From Phlyctochytrium arcticum (Eukaryota > Chytridiomycota > Chytridiomycetes > Chytridiales > Chytridiaceae), in NCBI GenBank assembly GCA_025602905.1, contig JAHLKI010000021.1:124001-188000 (forward strand): a stretch of DNA of 64,000 bases. The letters are read 5' to 3'. Shown here piece by piece: positions 1 to 11,346 of this stretch (position 1 is the first letter of the stretch; the number at the start of each line of letters is the position of its first letter). Made by a program: the position numbers and the translations under genes. Below the pieces are notes generated by a model, which made no database searches, was not told the DNA's origin, and worked only from the letters and a program-made list of their open reading frames with translations.

Positions 1-1766
1 TCGTCGGTCAAAATTGGCTCCTCTGCGAATAGGTTAGCATGAAAAGCATGCTTGCAGGGCAACAAATACTGTCTGGCAAAGAGGCAATTGCACTCAAGGG
101 TATCGTAATCAGGGGCCAGCTTTCCTTTGACGACTCGGTTTTCTACCGAGTTGTACTGTTCGATCAAGAGGCGCTGAACAGGCAGTGGGAAGCGACCTAT
201 GTTAGGGTGATCTTCAGTATCCTTCAATACCTTTGATTTGAACAAAACTTCGGCACGATCTGCCTCCAGGCGGCGCTGTATGTTGACTTTGGACAAACCA
301 ACACACGCTTTTTGAATACTTGAGAATTTGCCACAGTTTCTGTCTGCTTTGACTAGTCGATGATAAGATTCTAATGGATTTGTTGAAGTCATCTGTAGCA
401 GGGTGGGAGAATGTTGACGCGCGGCCATTGTCCAGCAATCCAGTACAGCAGGATTTGCCCAATAACTTTCCAAATAGTTTCCAAGCTTTTCTGGGGCATC
501 GGTAATGGCCTCTCGTAGCAACGCCGTGGCACCGACCATGGTCGTTTTGTTTAGTGCCTGCAGCATTTTGGCATATGTAGGTTTGTGGGTAGCTAGGCGA
601 CGCATGAGAGTGCGGGCGACATGGACCTAGGATAATTCAAAATCTGGGGATGCGTTCTTGCGCTCAAATTAGAACGTTACCTTGCAATATCGAACTTTAA
701 CTTCCTCCTCTCCTGCGTACATTCCCGGGAATGCCAGCAATATTCCGTTTTTCTCGATATTGGACTGATCGACCTGGATATTTCGTGGTTGCCACTTGAC
801 CCCGCACACCTCTTCAACCATTTCTCTTACTTGCTGCAGACCCAACGCGACTGCATCACCATTTTCGTTACTGACAAAGAATTGCGCTGCCGGCAGCCAA
901 CTGCCTTGCTGATTTCGGATCATACAAGTAAATAATCTCCAATCGTACCGGTTTGTCTTGTGGGTGGAGTCGAGTAAAACCAAATAACTGCACTTTGGAA
1001 GAAGGCTCAAACTTTCCTTGACGGCAAAAGTAAATCCTTCGTCGGCCCGTCCGTCAGATCCAGATAAAAGTCTCTTAACAATGTAGCCTTCAGCGGTCAG
1101 GTACTCAATAGCCTGCTTCACGTCTTCCGCCAATGACCCTGGAGGAGCTGCCTGCTCCCGACGCTCTCTCCAGCGTGCGTTGTAGACAGCACGGGCGGAG
1201 ACGCGATCCAGACCGAGCGCGCTGACACGGGCGGGAGACGTTGCACGCATGATTATGACGGGCAACGCTTTCGCAATATCTGCGTGAGCATACGGCGATT
1301 CCGCCTCGTCCTTGATGTAGTCAGAGGCGTGGCTACACAGATGACGATCATCCGCGTCCGCAATATCGTGCCCTTCACTATGCTCAGTATGACCAATAGC
1401 ATGTCGAATGGTAACCAGATTGTTGTTTTTGTCAATAACAACATCCAAGCGTGCGGGGCATTCAACTTTGGTGAAGACACTCGTAAGTCTTCTCTTCTTC
1501 TGTGGGCAATTTTCCTTGTCGGGTCGTTTCCCCGAAGACTTGCGGTGTTTGACAAACTTGCATTTGTAGGAGATGGTCTGTTTTCCAGTTTTAGCAGAAG
1601 TAGTGTTATTGTACTGCGTCCAGAAGTTGTCGCCAAGCTTCCACTCCGCAGCAAAATCCTGTAGGGGTATTTCGAAAGCTGTGATAGGATGAAAAAGTCT
1701 TTGACGGCGGTAATAGATTGACGAGCTTCTGGCACGATCAATATTGGCGGCACGAAGTTGAGACAT
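1..1766 (-). CDS. MULE transposase with FAR1-like N-terminus and SWIM zinc finger (3' end cut by window)
   Basis: Exons on the minus strand are 1766-681 and 626 to beyond 1; a 54-nt phase-0 intron (627-680) sits where copy 2 has its intron. The protein closely resembles the copy 2 transposase along its whole length. An N-terminal WRKY/GCM1-like region with spaced Cys and His (around residues 65-135) is followed by the MULE DDE domain. There the stretch LLDSTHKTNRYDW (about residue 265) holds the first catalytic Asp and VDQSNIEKNG (about residue 335) the probable second. The SWIM zinc finger (CNC, nine residues, CKH) lies close to the window edge. No frameshift or stop is seen, so the gene may still be functional. 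Start ATG at 1766 is the same as in copy 2. Confidence 0.85.
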
Positions 1767-2136
1767 ACTGAAGGCTGATAGTTTGTTTCTGATCAGGACT
1801 CATGTGTACAAGAAAACGGTGGTTCAAAATATCATACTATACAATACCTTGATTGACCTACAAAGGTAATGACAGCAAACAGAGCACGCTCCAAAAACAC
1901 AGATCCTGGCTTTTTACTGAGAGAGGTGTGATGAAAGTGGGTGAAGACAGAAAGGTAGGGGTGTTATAAGTATGGGCGAAGACGGAAAGCTAGATCTGGC
2001 AGTTTCGTTGTTGGGTTGAAGTTGCAATGAGCGGTAGTGATCTCTGGACTCTGGAGGGATCTCGCCGGGCAAGTTGAACGAACGCGACACGGCCAAAGTG
2101 GATCGATCCGGATATTACAGCGCCCGATACGCACCC
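1..2136 (-). mobile_element. Mutator-like element (MULE) copy 1, left part outside the window
   Basis: This is the 5' (right-hand) portion of a Mutator-like DNA transposon. It holds a transposase gene on the minus strand that runs off the window edge, followed by about 370 bp of untranslated leader. Positions 2098-2136, read on the minus strand, match the terminal inverted repeat of the complete element at 50453-52980: the first 20 bases differ at one position, and the next 19 are diverged but end in the same block. Because the other end lies outside the window, the target-site duplication cannot be checked and the boundary at 2136 rests only on the match to copy 2. Confidence 0.75.
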
Positions 2137-3089
2137 GGAAGGCCTCGAGCACGGCAGGTAGCGGTGTGATGCGCAGTTGAAGACCATACGCTTGGGTTGG
2201 GTCGCGGCGGTCCGTGGGTCCTTCTCGGAAGGTATTACTCGAGAAGAGCTTGCCTACGTGCAAAGACTGATAATATCTCGATTTCGCTTCATATATGGGA
2301 TTGCCCATGGCCTTACATACCGACTTGACCCTCGGTATCTGCGTACAAACTTCCTTCTCTCACGACCTCTGAGTTAAGTCTCGTCAAAGCAGAGTCTGTA
2401 TCGACGGTCAGCTCAAACACAAAGTCAACCGGGACGAAATCGCAACGCGAAACACCCAGATGGTGCTCGATAGATAAACCGGGAATACTTCCAATACTCA
2501 AGCTTTCTAGATCTAGTGTAGACTTTGTGCGCAATCCCCCCGTAGCTAGCGCAGTTCCCCCTCAAGTAGACAAGGGGAGCATTTCCTTCTGTCAATGTAT
2601 ACTGTAGATTCAAAAGACTAATCATGAAAAGACGGTCAGGTAGGCAAATACCTGTTCAGACATCATCCAGACTATACTTTCTGTCTGTCGAATGAACATG
2701 AGCGATGACCTGATTATGAGCGAAAATTCACGCCAGCGTTGGTCCAGGTGCCTGGCCCAGCGACGATAATCGATTTGACGCTAGATTCATCCTTGAAAAT
2801 CCAATTGCGCAGCACTACCCTGTTCGAATGCCAGATGTGGTCAAGGGAGCAACTCGTGCCTTGTCCCAACGTCTCAACCACAGGACAGATAAACGTGCAT
2901 GCAGCATGTCATCCGCTTCTTGTGCTCCTAAATCTAGCAATTATGCGATGAAATTACTGTTTCTGCTTTGCAATAAGAAAAAAGTCTTTCTACCATTTCT
3001 CAACACCTGCAATGGTACGCAATACTGAATCTTCAATCTGTTGAGATGCGGGAATCTCACCCAGGTTTCAATTAAATAGTAACGAAGAA
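2137..3089. other. Gene-free stretch between MULE copy 1 and the inverted duplication
   Basis: Only short open frames occur here on either strand and none resembles a known protein. The sequence shows no obvious tandem repeats, tRNA or rRNA. Part of it could be the pre-insertion flank of MULE copy 1 or decayed repeat DNA. Confidence 0.5.
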
Positions 3090-5330
3090 ATTCGATGGCA
3101 AACAGATAACTTCAACAACAAGGTTAAGTCGTTTTAGCATTCGGTGAGATCAAGGACAAGCCCTGGGCGTTCCAGCGTCTCCCGATAGACCTGCTCGTAA
3201 CCTGGCTCGTAATAAAGCTTTTCGAAAGCCCTTTTTTGTCTTATTACGGTATTTGTTGAGAAGACGATGGGCAACCTTTCCTCTTCTACGCAAAACTCGA
3301 GCGATGTGTTGATTAACGATCTAACGTTTCTTGTTTCGGTGCTGTTGTCCATCAACTATTACGTGTATCCGCAAACTGGCATCCCGCGCATTCCGGAAGG
3401 CAGCGAAAACCACACATTGGAAGCTGAGGGGATTTCTTACATGCAAAATGCGAGTGCGCTGCAACCTGTTCCTGGAGAACCCCAAAGACCGGCCAGGTTT
3501 TCTAGGCGTAAGCCACTGACCGAATCGTCAACCCAAGATGAACAGCGGCGGTCCCGTCTTGCGACCCTCATCAAAACTTATAAAACGTGTCGGCACTCGA
3601 TTGTCCAACGGACCAAGGCAAGAGGGGGCGGTCGCTGGCTATTTGGTCGCGATGACCGGAAGGAACCCAATGATGTGGGTGTGGCCGATAATCTAGATCA
3701 GCTCAAACGGCTCGTCATCCTCGATATCCGCAATTGTGTGGCCCGATTGTACATGGCCTACATGGTCAATCTGGGCAAGAATACGGTTGCGCTGTCGCAG
3801 TCGAGCGGTCGGGGAGGATCGCTGGGTGCCGGCCCGACATCGGCAACTGTAGCCGCGACGGCCGCCGATGCCATTACCAATCATTTAATGTACAGCAATG
3901 ATTTTTGCCAGGTGATGGTGGAACGCGTGATTCAGACGGTTTTGCCGCAAAATACGTTGGATGTGTTACGGCAAAAAGAGTTAAGGGTCATGAAGTTGTT
4001 AAGGGCGACCATGTCCATGATCCGGAAATTGTCTGACTCGGTTCGTGACAGTCTATTCGCACTGCACCTGGCGAACCCGCAGATTAATGCCGACGACCGG
4101 CGTGAGAAGACTGCGCTGGGGCTATTCCGAATGACATGCGATTGTATCCGGGACCAATTTGATCATCTTCTCCGCTCAACCGCCCACAAGCATTTCATCA
4201 ATACTCGCAGTCAAGACGACCTTGCGAACATGATTGCCAGGTTTATGGACAATGTCGCAAAGTCTCTCATTGAATGGCGGGACTTGATTGCCGCTATCTT
4301 CGAGTCGCGGCCCATTCCGTGCCTATCCTTTGCGCTCCCCAATATCGACAAGTTCCTTTTATATGCTCAACAGTTACAACGCAAGGGCTAATCTCTGGAC
4401 AGCGTATGTGCTAATTACTGACTGTATTGTGGAATTGGAGGAGAGTGTGTCGGTCGTGACACCGCGCGAGGTGACCATGATTGAGATTGCGTCTGTTATG
4501 AGTGATTTTGGTAAGCAGACGGTGGCGGATGACAAGCTGATTCAGAAGTTTGCGTAAGTTTTTCGCGAGCTACATCTGTAGTAATTGGTAATGTTCACTC
4601 ATTAAGTTTTTCTTCCTTTGTAGCCAAACTACGGCTATACAAGCAGCTGCTGTCACACAGGCACCTCCACCCTTCCCTGTAGTCAACTCGTATGTCCCCC
4701 AGTCTCATTCCGAATATGTAGACCCAACCGAAGCGCTCGCCTCTCTTCTCAAGCAAGTCTCTGACTTGCGCGATGCCATCCCAGGACATACTCGGGAAGA
4801 TGGAGATAGAGTCCCAGCACCCGTGAACCGATCTGTGGATGCTAGTAGCTCACCTTTAACTCGTCCTTCTGCGATAGCATCCAGCCTTGCAGGTCAGTAC
4901 AGCTCCTTCAACGGTTCTGCGTTGCCCGCCCAGCAGCAGCAGGAGCAGCGCTACGATCAGGTCTTAAACCGTCAGCCAGTATCCCAGGCTCCCCTGAGCG
5001 ACGGCGATATCGATAGGCAATTCCCTCGTGCTCACCAGTACATGGAAGAAGGAGACCCGGAACCGCGTACATCCCTATCATCGTCCTAAAAGCCACTCTA
5101 GTATGGATCAAGCCGAGAAGCCTGCAAATTATACTGTACGTGCAGCGCAAGAAGGCAAGGAGGTCTCAGACCCCGTCGACGACGGATCCTCTGGAGCTGA
5201 AGTACTCCATCTCGCCCATGGCGGCCACAACTGAAAAGGCGCCAGAAACTCCCACGCTAGGAACGTGCGAATTATCGAATAAGAATGTGGCTTACTGCGA
5301 CAGTGCGCATGAAAATGAAGATGAGATAAG
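3090..5330 (+). repeat. Arm A of a large inverted duplication
   Basis: This segment matches 6014-8505 on the opposite strand. Homology starts about 180 bp upstream of the start codon: a shared block around 3090-3130 reappears in reverse complement around 8465-8505. It continues through both exons and the intron of the gene. The two arms converge tail to tail around a spacer of about 0.7 kb. Similarity is uneven, very high around 3620-3980 and weaker on both sides. Confidence 0.85.
3267..5330 (+). pseudogene. Broken copy of the lineage-specific MGNL gene (arm A)
   Basis: Frame is open from ATG 3267 to a premature stop at 4391. Compared with the intact copy, one extra base near 4330-4390 shifts the frame; the correct frame then resumes and reaches the conserved splice site, intron 4554-4623, and exon 2. 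A second small deletion near 5075 creates a stop at 5087, and about 70 nt of the region encoding the basic serine/threonine-rich tail are missing after 5130. The N-terminus (MGNLSSST, then a hydrophobic stretch) and the central conserved block are intact. The gene is therefore most likely a pseudogene, although a truncated 374-residue product could still be made. No known family was recognised. Confidence 0.8.
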
Positions 5331-6013
5331 CATCCGTAAAATAATGTCGATTGTCAGGGTATTGGTTTTTTTGTGGAAAAAAAAGGTTCCTCCGGTCATG
5401 TGCCCTATCACATCCAAAGAAAGTGCGTGTCTTCGGGTCGCTGGTCATGACATTGAGTTCACCCGTACTGTTACCTGCCTACAGATTTTTATCGATAGAG
5501 TCGAGAGAGCCGCTGGCCCGAACTGCGCATCGTCTTCAGCATGTGTGAAGTTCTTATGGCTGCCCCCGGGCTGTCCCCGTGGCTGCCGCCCCGCTCCGCG
5601 TCAGTTGACCTTTGTCCTCAGGCATCGAGATGTCCTTTCCGCTTACCGCATGGCCTGTTTTAACAGAGCCTATTCTGGTCATAGCGATATGCAGTCATGA
5701 AAACGTTCAGGACTTGCTCATTGCCTCTTCAGGGCCATGCATAGATCCAGCAAATGTACGGTTGACAAACGTAATAGCAATTTTGAAAAGCGTGGACCAT
5801 TAAACAAAACATAGTCATTGCTCAGGCTAGTTATGTAAAACGTACATTGGACGGTATTCCATCGGGCGATTGATATTTGACAAAAATCGTTCTTAAAAAA
5901 TGGACATGCGATATATTAGTAGGCGTACATTGACATATGGAAGACTTTGAGTTTGGAAAACCTGGTCACCAACATTGGGGCGATGAATACCACGATAAAA
6001 TCGGCATATCAAT
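5331..6013. other. Spacer between the two inverted arms
   Basis: About 0.7 kb with only short open frames and no convincing coding signal. It is the loop of the inverted repeat and would contain the 3' ends of both converging transcripts. Confidence 0.5.
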
Positions 6014-8319
6014 CTAAGGAACAGTAATCCCGTCTTCATTTCCATCCGCGCTGTCACCCGTAGCCACATTCTCATCTGACAATTCCCACGTTCGCCGCGT
6101 GGGAGTTTTTGGCACCTTTTTAGTAGTGGCCGACACGGGTGAGATGGGGTATCCCAGCGCCAGGGCGTCCGTATCGATCGTCGACGGGGTCTTGGAGACG
6201 CGTTTCACTTTCCGAGCTGCGGTCGTGCGGGTTGGACTGCTTGATTTGGTCTTGGAGACACGTTTCGTGGCTGTCGGGTTTGTGGTATTGGCGAGTTCAA
6301 CGTCAGGATAGTCTGCGGGCTTCTCGGTTCGCTCCATACTAGAGTGGCGGTTGGGACGAGCTGAGAGGGGTGTACGCGGTTCCGTGTCTCCTTCTTCCAT
6401 GTACCGCTGAGCACGAGTGAATTGCCTATCGATGTCGCCGTCGTTGAGGGGGGCCTGGGATACTGGTCGGCGGGCCGGGACCGGAACGTAGCGCTGCTGC
6501 TGCTGTTGCTGCTGTTGCTGGGCGGGGGTTGAAAGACTGTTAAAGGAACTGTACCGACCCGCAAGACTGGATGCCATTGCGGAAGGACGCGTAAAAGGTA
6601 AACTGCTAGCATCCACAGATCGGTTCACGGGTGCTGGTGCTTTATCGCTTCCTTCGCGAGCATGTCCTTGGTTAGCATCGCGCAGGTCAGAAACCTGTTT
6701 ACGAAGCGCGGCGAGCGTGTCAGCTGGGTCGACAGATTGCTCGGAATAAGGTTGGGGGACATAGACTTTCCCTATGGGAAAGGGTGGAGGCGCCTGTGAA
6801 ACAGCCGCACCCTGTGTTATTATAGCCGTAGTTTGACTAGAAACCAAGAGATTTGATACGACGCGTGAATACGTTTTCCCAACTTTGTGTGCAACTCAAT
6901 GGAGAATACTTACGCAAATTTCTGATTCAGCTTATCATCAGCCACCGTCTGCCTTCCAAAGTCACTCATAACAGACGCAATCTCAATCATGGTCACCTCG
7001 CGCGGTGTCACGACCGACACGCTCTCCTCAAACCCAACAATACAGTCAACAATCAGCGTATAAGCTTCCCCGAGCTTATCCATCGCGTCACGACTGTCCA
7101 AGATGGAATGCAACTCGCTGATTTTGGGGAGCGGAAAAGATGGGTAAGGAATGGGCTGCGCCTCACAGATGGCGGCAATCAAGTCTCGAGATTCAATGAG
7201 AGATTTTGCGACATTGTCCATAAATGCGCCAATCAGATTGGCAAGCTCATCTTGACCCCGAATGTTGAACGAGTGCTCGTGAATGGCTGAACGGAGCAAA
7301 CGATCGAATTGGTCCCGAATACAATCGCAAGTCATTCGAAATAATAACAGCGCAGTCTCTTGACGCCGATCGTCGGCATTGGTCTGGGCGTCCTTCCCGG
7401 ATAGTTTGGGGGTTGCCCGGCGTCGGGCGGATAAAACGGGATGAACCGAGTCAGACAAGCCCCGGATCTTGGACATGGTCTCCCTCAACAACTTCATGAC
7501 CCCCAACTCTTTTTGCCTCAACACATCCAACGTATTCTGCGGCAAAACTGTTTGAATCACGCGTTCCACCATCACTTGGCAAAAGTCATTGCTGTACATC
7601 AAATGATTGGTAATGGCATCGGTGGCCGTCACGCCTACAGTCGCTGATGTCGGGCCGGCACCCAGCGAACCTCCCCGACCGCTCGACTGCGACAGCGCAA
7701 CCGTATTCTTACCCAGATTGACCATGTAAGTCATATACAACCGGGCCACACAATTGCGGATATCGAGGATGACGAGACGTTTGAGCTGATCCAGATTTTC
7801 GGCTACACCGACATCGTTGGGCTCCTTCCGGTCATCACGACCAAACAGCCAGCGACCGCCCCCTCTTGCCCGGGTCCGTTGGACAATGGAGTGCCGACAC
7901 TTTTTGTAGGTTTTGATGAGTGCCGCGAAACGACGGGATCGTTCTTGGTCCGGCGTTAGTGGTTCGGGCGGTGGGCTACCTCCTGGAAACTTGACCCGCC
8001 GGACGAGTTTCTGGGGTCTCTCTTCAGGAACAGCATGCTGCGCACTCATCATCAAAGCAGGATTCCGCCGAGGATTCTGCTGAGGATTCCGCTGAGGATG
8101 CCACCCGGCGGCCATTCTTTGAAGGAGGGTACTTTCGCCACCTTCTCCTCTAAGATCAGATGCTTCTCCTCCAAGATCAGATGTCCCAGTATAAAAATCT
8201 CGCCCTTTCCGCTGCGGATAAACATAATAGTTGATGGACAATAGCACCGAAACGAGAAATGTCAGATCGTTGATAAGCACATCGCTCGACTTCTGCGTAG
8301 ATGAGGGGAGGTTGCCCAT
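6014..8319 (-). CDS. Lineage-specific protein of unknown function, intact copy (MGNL family)
   Basis: Exons 8319-6914 and 6836-6014 with a 77-nt intron give 742 residues. I do not recognise the family. The protein starts MGNLPSST, which fits the N-myristoylation pattern (Gly2, Ser6), followed by a hydrophobic segment at about residues 14-35 that could be a membrane anchor. Next comes a proline/asparagine-rich variable stretch, then a conserved mostly helical core (about residues 135-460) that is nearly identical to the broken copy. Exon 2 encodes a low-complexity tail with a short coiled-coil-like segment, a run of nine glutamines and a basic Ser/Thr-Pro-rich end. The myristoylation and membrane calls are inference. 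The duplicated copy and the neighbouring transposon suggest a fast-evolving accessory gene. Confidence 0.7.
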
Positions 8320-8505
8320 CGTCTTTTTAAAAATTACCGAAATGCGACAAAAAAGTGCTTGCGAAAAGCTTTGTTACGAACAGGTCTATCCTTGATAACA
8401 GAGAGAGCTTTGCGAACAAAAATAGATTCTGAAGAAATCTTTAGCGCAAAAAAACTTAACCTTGTCACAAAATTTACCTAATGCCATCGAATTACTTCGA
8501 ATAAA
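6014..8505 (-). repeat. Arm B of the large inverted duplication
   Basis: Reverse-complement partner of 3090-5330. It includes about 180 bp of upstream sequence, both exons and the 77-nt intron of the gene. This arm has longer N-terminal and C-terminal coding segments than arm A, so either arm A has lost sequence or arm B has expanded (for example the glutamine run near 6497-6525). Confidence 0.85.
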
Positions 8506-10126
8506 AGAACGCAGGTTCATCAATCTATCTGTTAGTTTCGAGAAACCAGTGAAATCGCCACATCAAATGATATCCCAACACAAAAAGTTTCCACATTCAG
8601 TTTAGATCGCACCAATAGATGTGTGGATTGCATTGTCATAGGAATGTGCAATTCATGAGTAGCACAGACGAGATCTAAATGCATTAATGCGATTGCAAAC
8701 AAGAAATAGTAATTTTATAGTGCATGGTTACTAGATTTGGGAGCGTAATATGGGTATAATCAGTCGGTCTGGGATAAGACGCGGACGGCATGCACCCTTA
8801 CCTCCTCTGTGAGAGGTCTGTCCGGCATGAACAAGACGTGCCATCGTTGAATAGCGACTGATTGGGCTCAGACAGCGGTGTCGGAATGTGACTCGGCAGT
8901 CCAAGTTTTTACAGCAAAGCAACACCCGCCAACGGTCTTGCAACTCAACTTTTGGCTCGCCTACTAATCAGCCTACTAATAAGTGAACGCGTGCAATTCT
9001 GACTCCCATACTGAGCAAATATCGAAAAGAGAAATATCGTCCATTGCAATTGATAGAAACGGACACCCAGATTCATAGCGGTGTCTTGGAATCATTTTAC
9101 AGTTGTGTTCCCTTCATTTCACTCACTGGAAAAGGCACATAGGAGGTCAGCGTTTTGCCAGTGGTCGAGAGTGATTAACCTTTATCTCGGCCTTGCTAAT
9201 GCGGTCCCCATAGTGCATACAGAATGCACCAGGACACTCGGCGGGTGCGAGTTATCGAACGAATGAAAATCTCATCCTAGTACCAGTCAAAGTAGCCAAA
9301 TGGTTTCTTCATCACCTGCAACAATCGTATAGGTGTTTGAAATCTTGCTAAAGAAGATGTCGTCGCGTTTTGAACGAAATGGTGAGGTACATCTACGAGA
9401 TTTGTATGAGAACAGTGGGATGGGTGCTCTAGACAAAAAAAAAATCGCTTTGTCGTGGTGTAGCGGATGGGCTGATAGCTGTGCCCTGGGGAGATCTCAG
9501 ACGTTAGGATGCGTCTGCCTGTGTTAGAACTTGACATTGCTTCTATAGTATTCTTCTGAAGGCTCCAAACTCCAAATATCGTTTTCCGTAACTCGGGACC
9601 GGCCTCTACGCCTCGTTATCCTCCCAATAGTGATAATGCGAACAATGAACGCCGACGGATATCCTTGATCTCTGTCGCCTAGCCTTGAAGTACCCTTGGA
9701 AGTTGAAAGTCTCCAAATTCCGCTCCAAGAGTCCAAGATCATCTGGATCATCCGCGTTTTTTACAGAGACACGCTCACGTCACATTCCCGAGTCCCGACC
9801 AGCACCGCCCCAAATTGTCAAAGGGGGCAAAAATTTGAAAAAAGACTGCACAATAACATGAGGCATCACCTTCCATCTCCTGCTCTCGTTTAGTTTCTTT
9901 CCATAGTCGACGCTGAAGATTGAAAGCAAAATACAACCGGCTAGTGAAGCGATAGTGAAGTCACTTACAATACCGCGAAAGGACCTTCGTCGACCGGGAT
10001 ACCCTGAGAGTAGAGAGAGTTTTGCATTGAGAGTATCTGATCGCCACGAGGGACTTTGTGTAAAGGAGGAAAGGTTGCCGAACCTGCAAAGTGAGCGCGG
10101 CGGGTAACGCACTTTTCGATCGTCCA
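8506..10126. other. 1.6 kb without a recognisable gene
   Basis: Short open frames only, on both strands, none with family resemblance or consistent splice sites. The right end must include the calcipressin promoter. A 35-bp patch near 9230-9265 weakly resembles the C-terminal coding end of the MGNL family. No tRNA, rRNA or tandem array was seen. Confidence 0.5.
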
Positions 10127-11143
10127 ATGCCTGGAAAATCAAACATGACACAAGACGGAGCCCAACCAACTGCTACGAACACCTTGATATTAACGAATGT
10201 GCCGCCACAAACATTCGCAAAGGCTGGCAACAATGACGGGACTACTGGTTATTCAGCAGTCAAAAAGATTTTGGAAGAGGTTGGGGGAGGCATCAAAACT
10301 GTCGTACTGCTAAAGTCGTTTCGAAGAATTTTAGGTAGGGTGCAGGAAACCTTGAAACTACTTTCGGGTGAGATTGGGCTAACTTTGATTTTAGTTGTGT
10401 ATGATGCGACATCTTCATCCCAGCGAGCGCGTCGCTACATTCAATCCCACCCTTTCATCCTCTCTTCCAACCCTCCTCCTGCCGACTATTCCGGAGTCTG
10501 TGTCTACTTTGGTGACCATACCCCAACCGACTCGATCTCTTCTGACCCGGGCGCACGCGCTCCGCATATTAATTACCTGCAAGTTCCCGAGACCGAAAAG
10601 AATTTCTTGCTAAGTCCTCCTGGATCCCCGCCAATAGACTGGGTGCAGATCAGGGAACATTCCCCAGTAATGGGGGGTCATGGGGATGCCTTGTGGCTCG
10701 ACGAGGCACGGGAACGGATGCGAGAACTTGACGGTGATATGTTTATGTTGGATGACGGCTCAGGTGACGACGGACATGCCAGTCTGCCACGGCATCCAAA
10801 GGGCCAAAACGCGGGGCTACCCACCTCCACTGCTGACCCTGATACACCCGGCCGACACATTCTAAACTTTAATAACGAAGAGACGGTCCAAGCAGAAGGG
10901 GTTTCCACGCCGCTGTTGCGTCCGGGTCTCAGCTCTCACTCCTCATTCATGTCGACCGCGTCCACAGACTCGCTTCCCGTCATAATCGTTGATGACATGG
11001 ATATCCGACGACGCGCGGCGGCCGGGCTAAGTATTGACGATGATGGGGATGCAGATCGTACTGGTGAGCGAAACCGTCGACCAAAGGACATGCCGCGCAC
11101 AGCTCTGCCACCACGGACGTCGACACCGGTACCCCCTGCATAG
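10127..11143 (+). CDS. RCN1: Calcipressin, regulator of calcineurin (RCAN/Rcn1)
   Basis: Calcipressins bind and modulate the Ca2+/calmodulin-dependent phosphatase calcineurin. Exons 10127-10334 and 10395-11143 give 318 residues. The RRM-like N-terminal part is visible (LILTNVPPQTF, then KSFRRILVVYD after splicing). It is followed by the family signature LSPPGSPPIDWVQI, which holds the MAPK/GSK3-type phosphorylation serines. A C-terminal LPVIIVDD matches a PxIxIT-type calcineurin docking motif. The 60-nt intron (10335-10394) has no stop and keeps frame, so an unspliced message would add 20 residues inside the RRM-like fold; the spliced form fits the family. The start is the first in-frame ATG; a GTG codon upstream is not used in eukaryotes. 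Confidence 0.9.
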   Translation: MPGKSNMTQDGAQPTATNTLILTNVPPQTFAKAGNNDGTTGYSAVKKILEEVGGGIKTVVLLKSFRRILGRVQETLKLLSGEIGLTLILVVYDATSSSQRARRYIQSHPFILSSNPPPADYSGVCVYFGDHTPTDSISSDPGARAPHINYLQVPETEKNFLLSPPGSPPIDWVQIREHSPVMGGHGDALWLDEARERMRELDGDMFMLDDGSGDDGHASLPRHPKGQNAGLPTSTADPDTPGRHILNFNNEETVQAEGVSTPLLRPGLSSHSSFMSTASTDSLPVIIVDDMDIRRRAAAGLSIDDDGDADRTGERNRRPKDMPRTALPPRTSTPVPPA

Positions 11144-11346
11144 TTACAGTTCCATTTTTTACACGTATGACATGTTCATGTTCTTATTATATCCCATACT
11201 TTTCCCTTGTTTCTGGCCCATATACCAAGTGTTGCACAATGTCGCATCTTGCCATTCTAAACAGTAGATTCGGGGGGTTTTCAAATATGATCAAATACTA
11301 GAATGCTACTCGTTTTATGTACATCGCAAGGTTGCTTTTAAACCAT

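Noticed and set aside
3090..8505. The inverted duplication as a foldback transposon
   Set aside because: No target duplication or terminal motif is seen at the outer ends, and the arms carry a whole spliced gene with promoter, which fits segmental duplication better.
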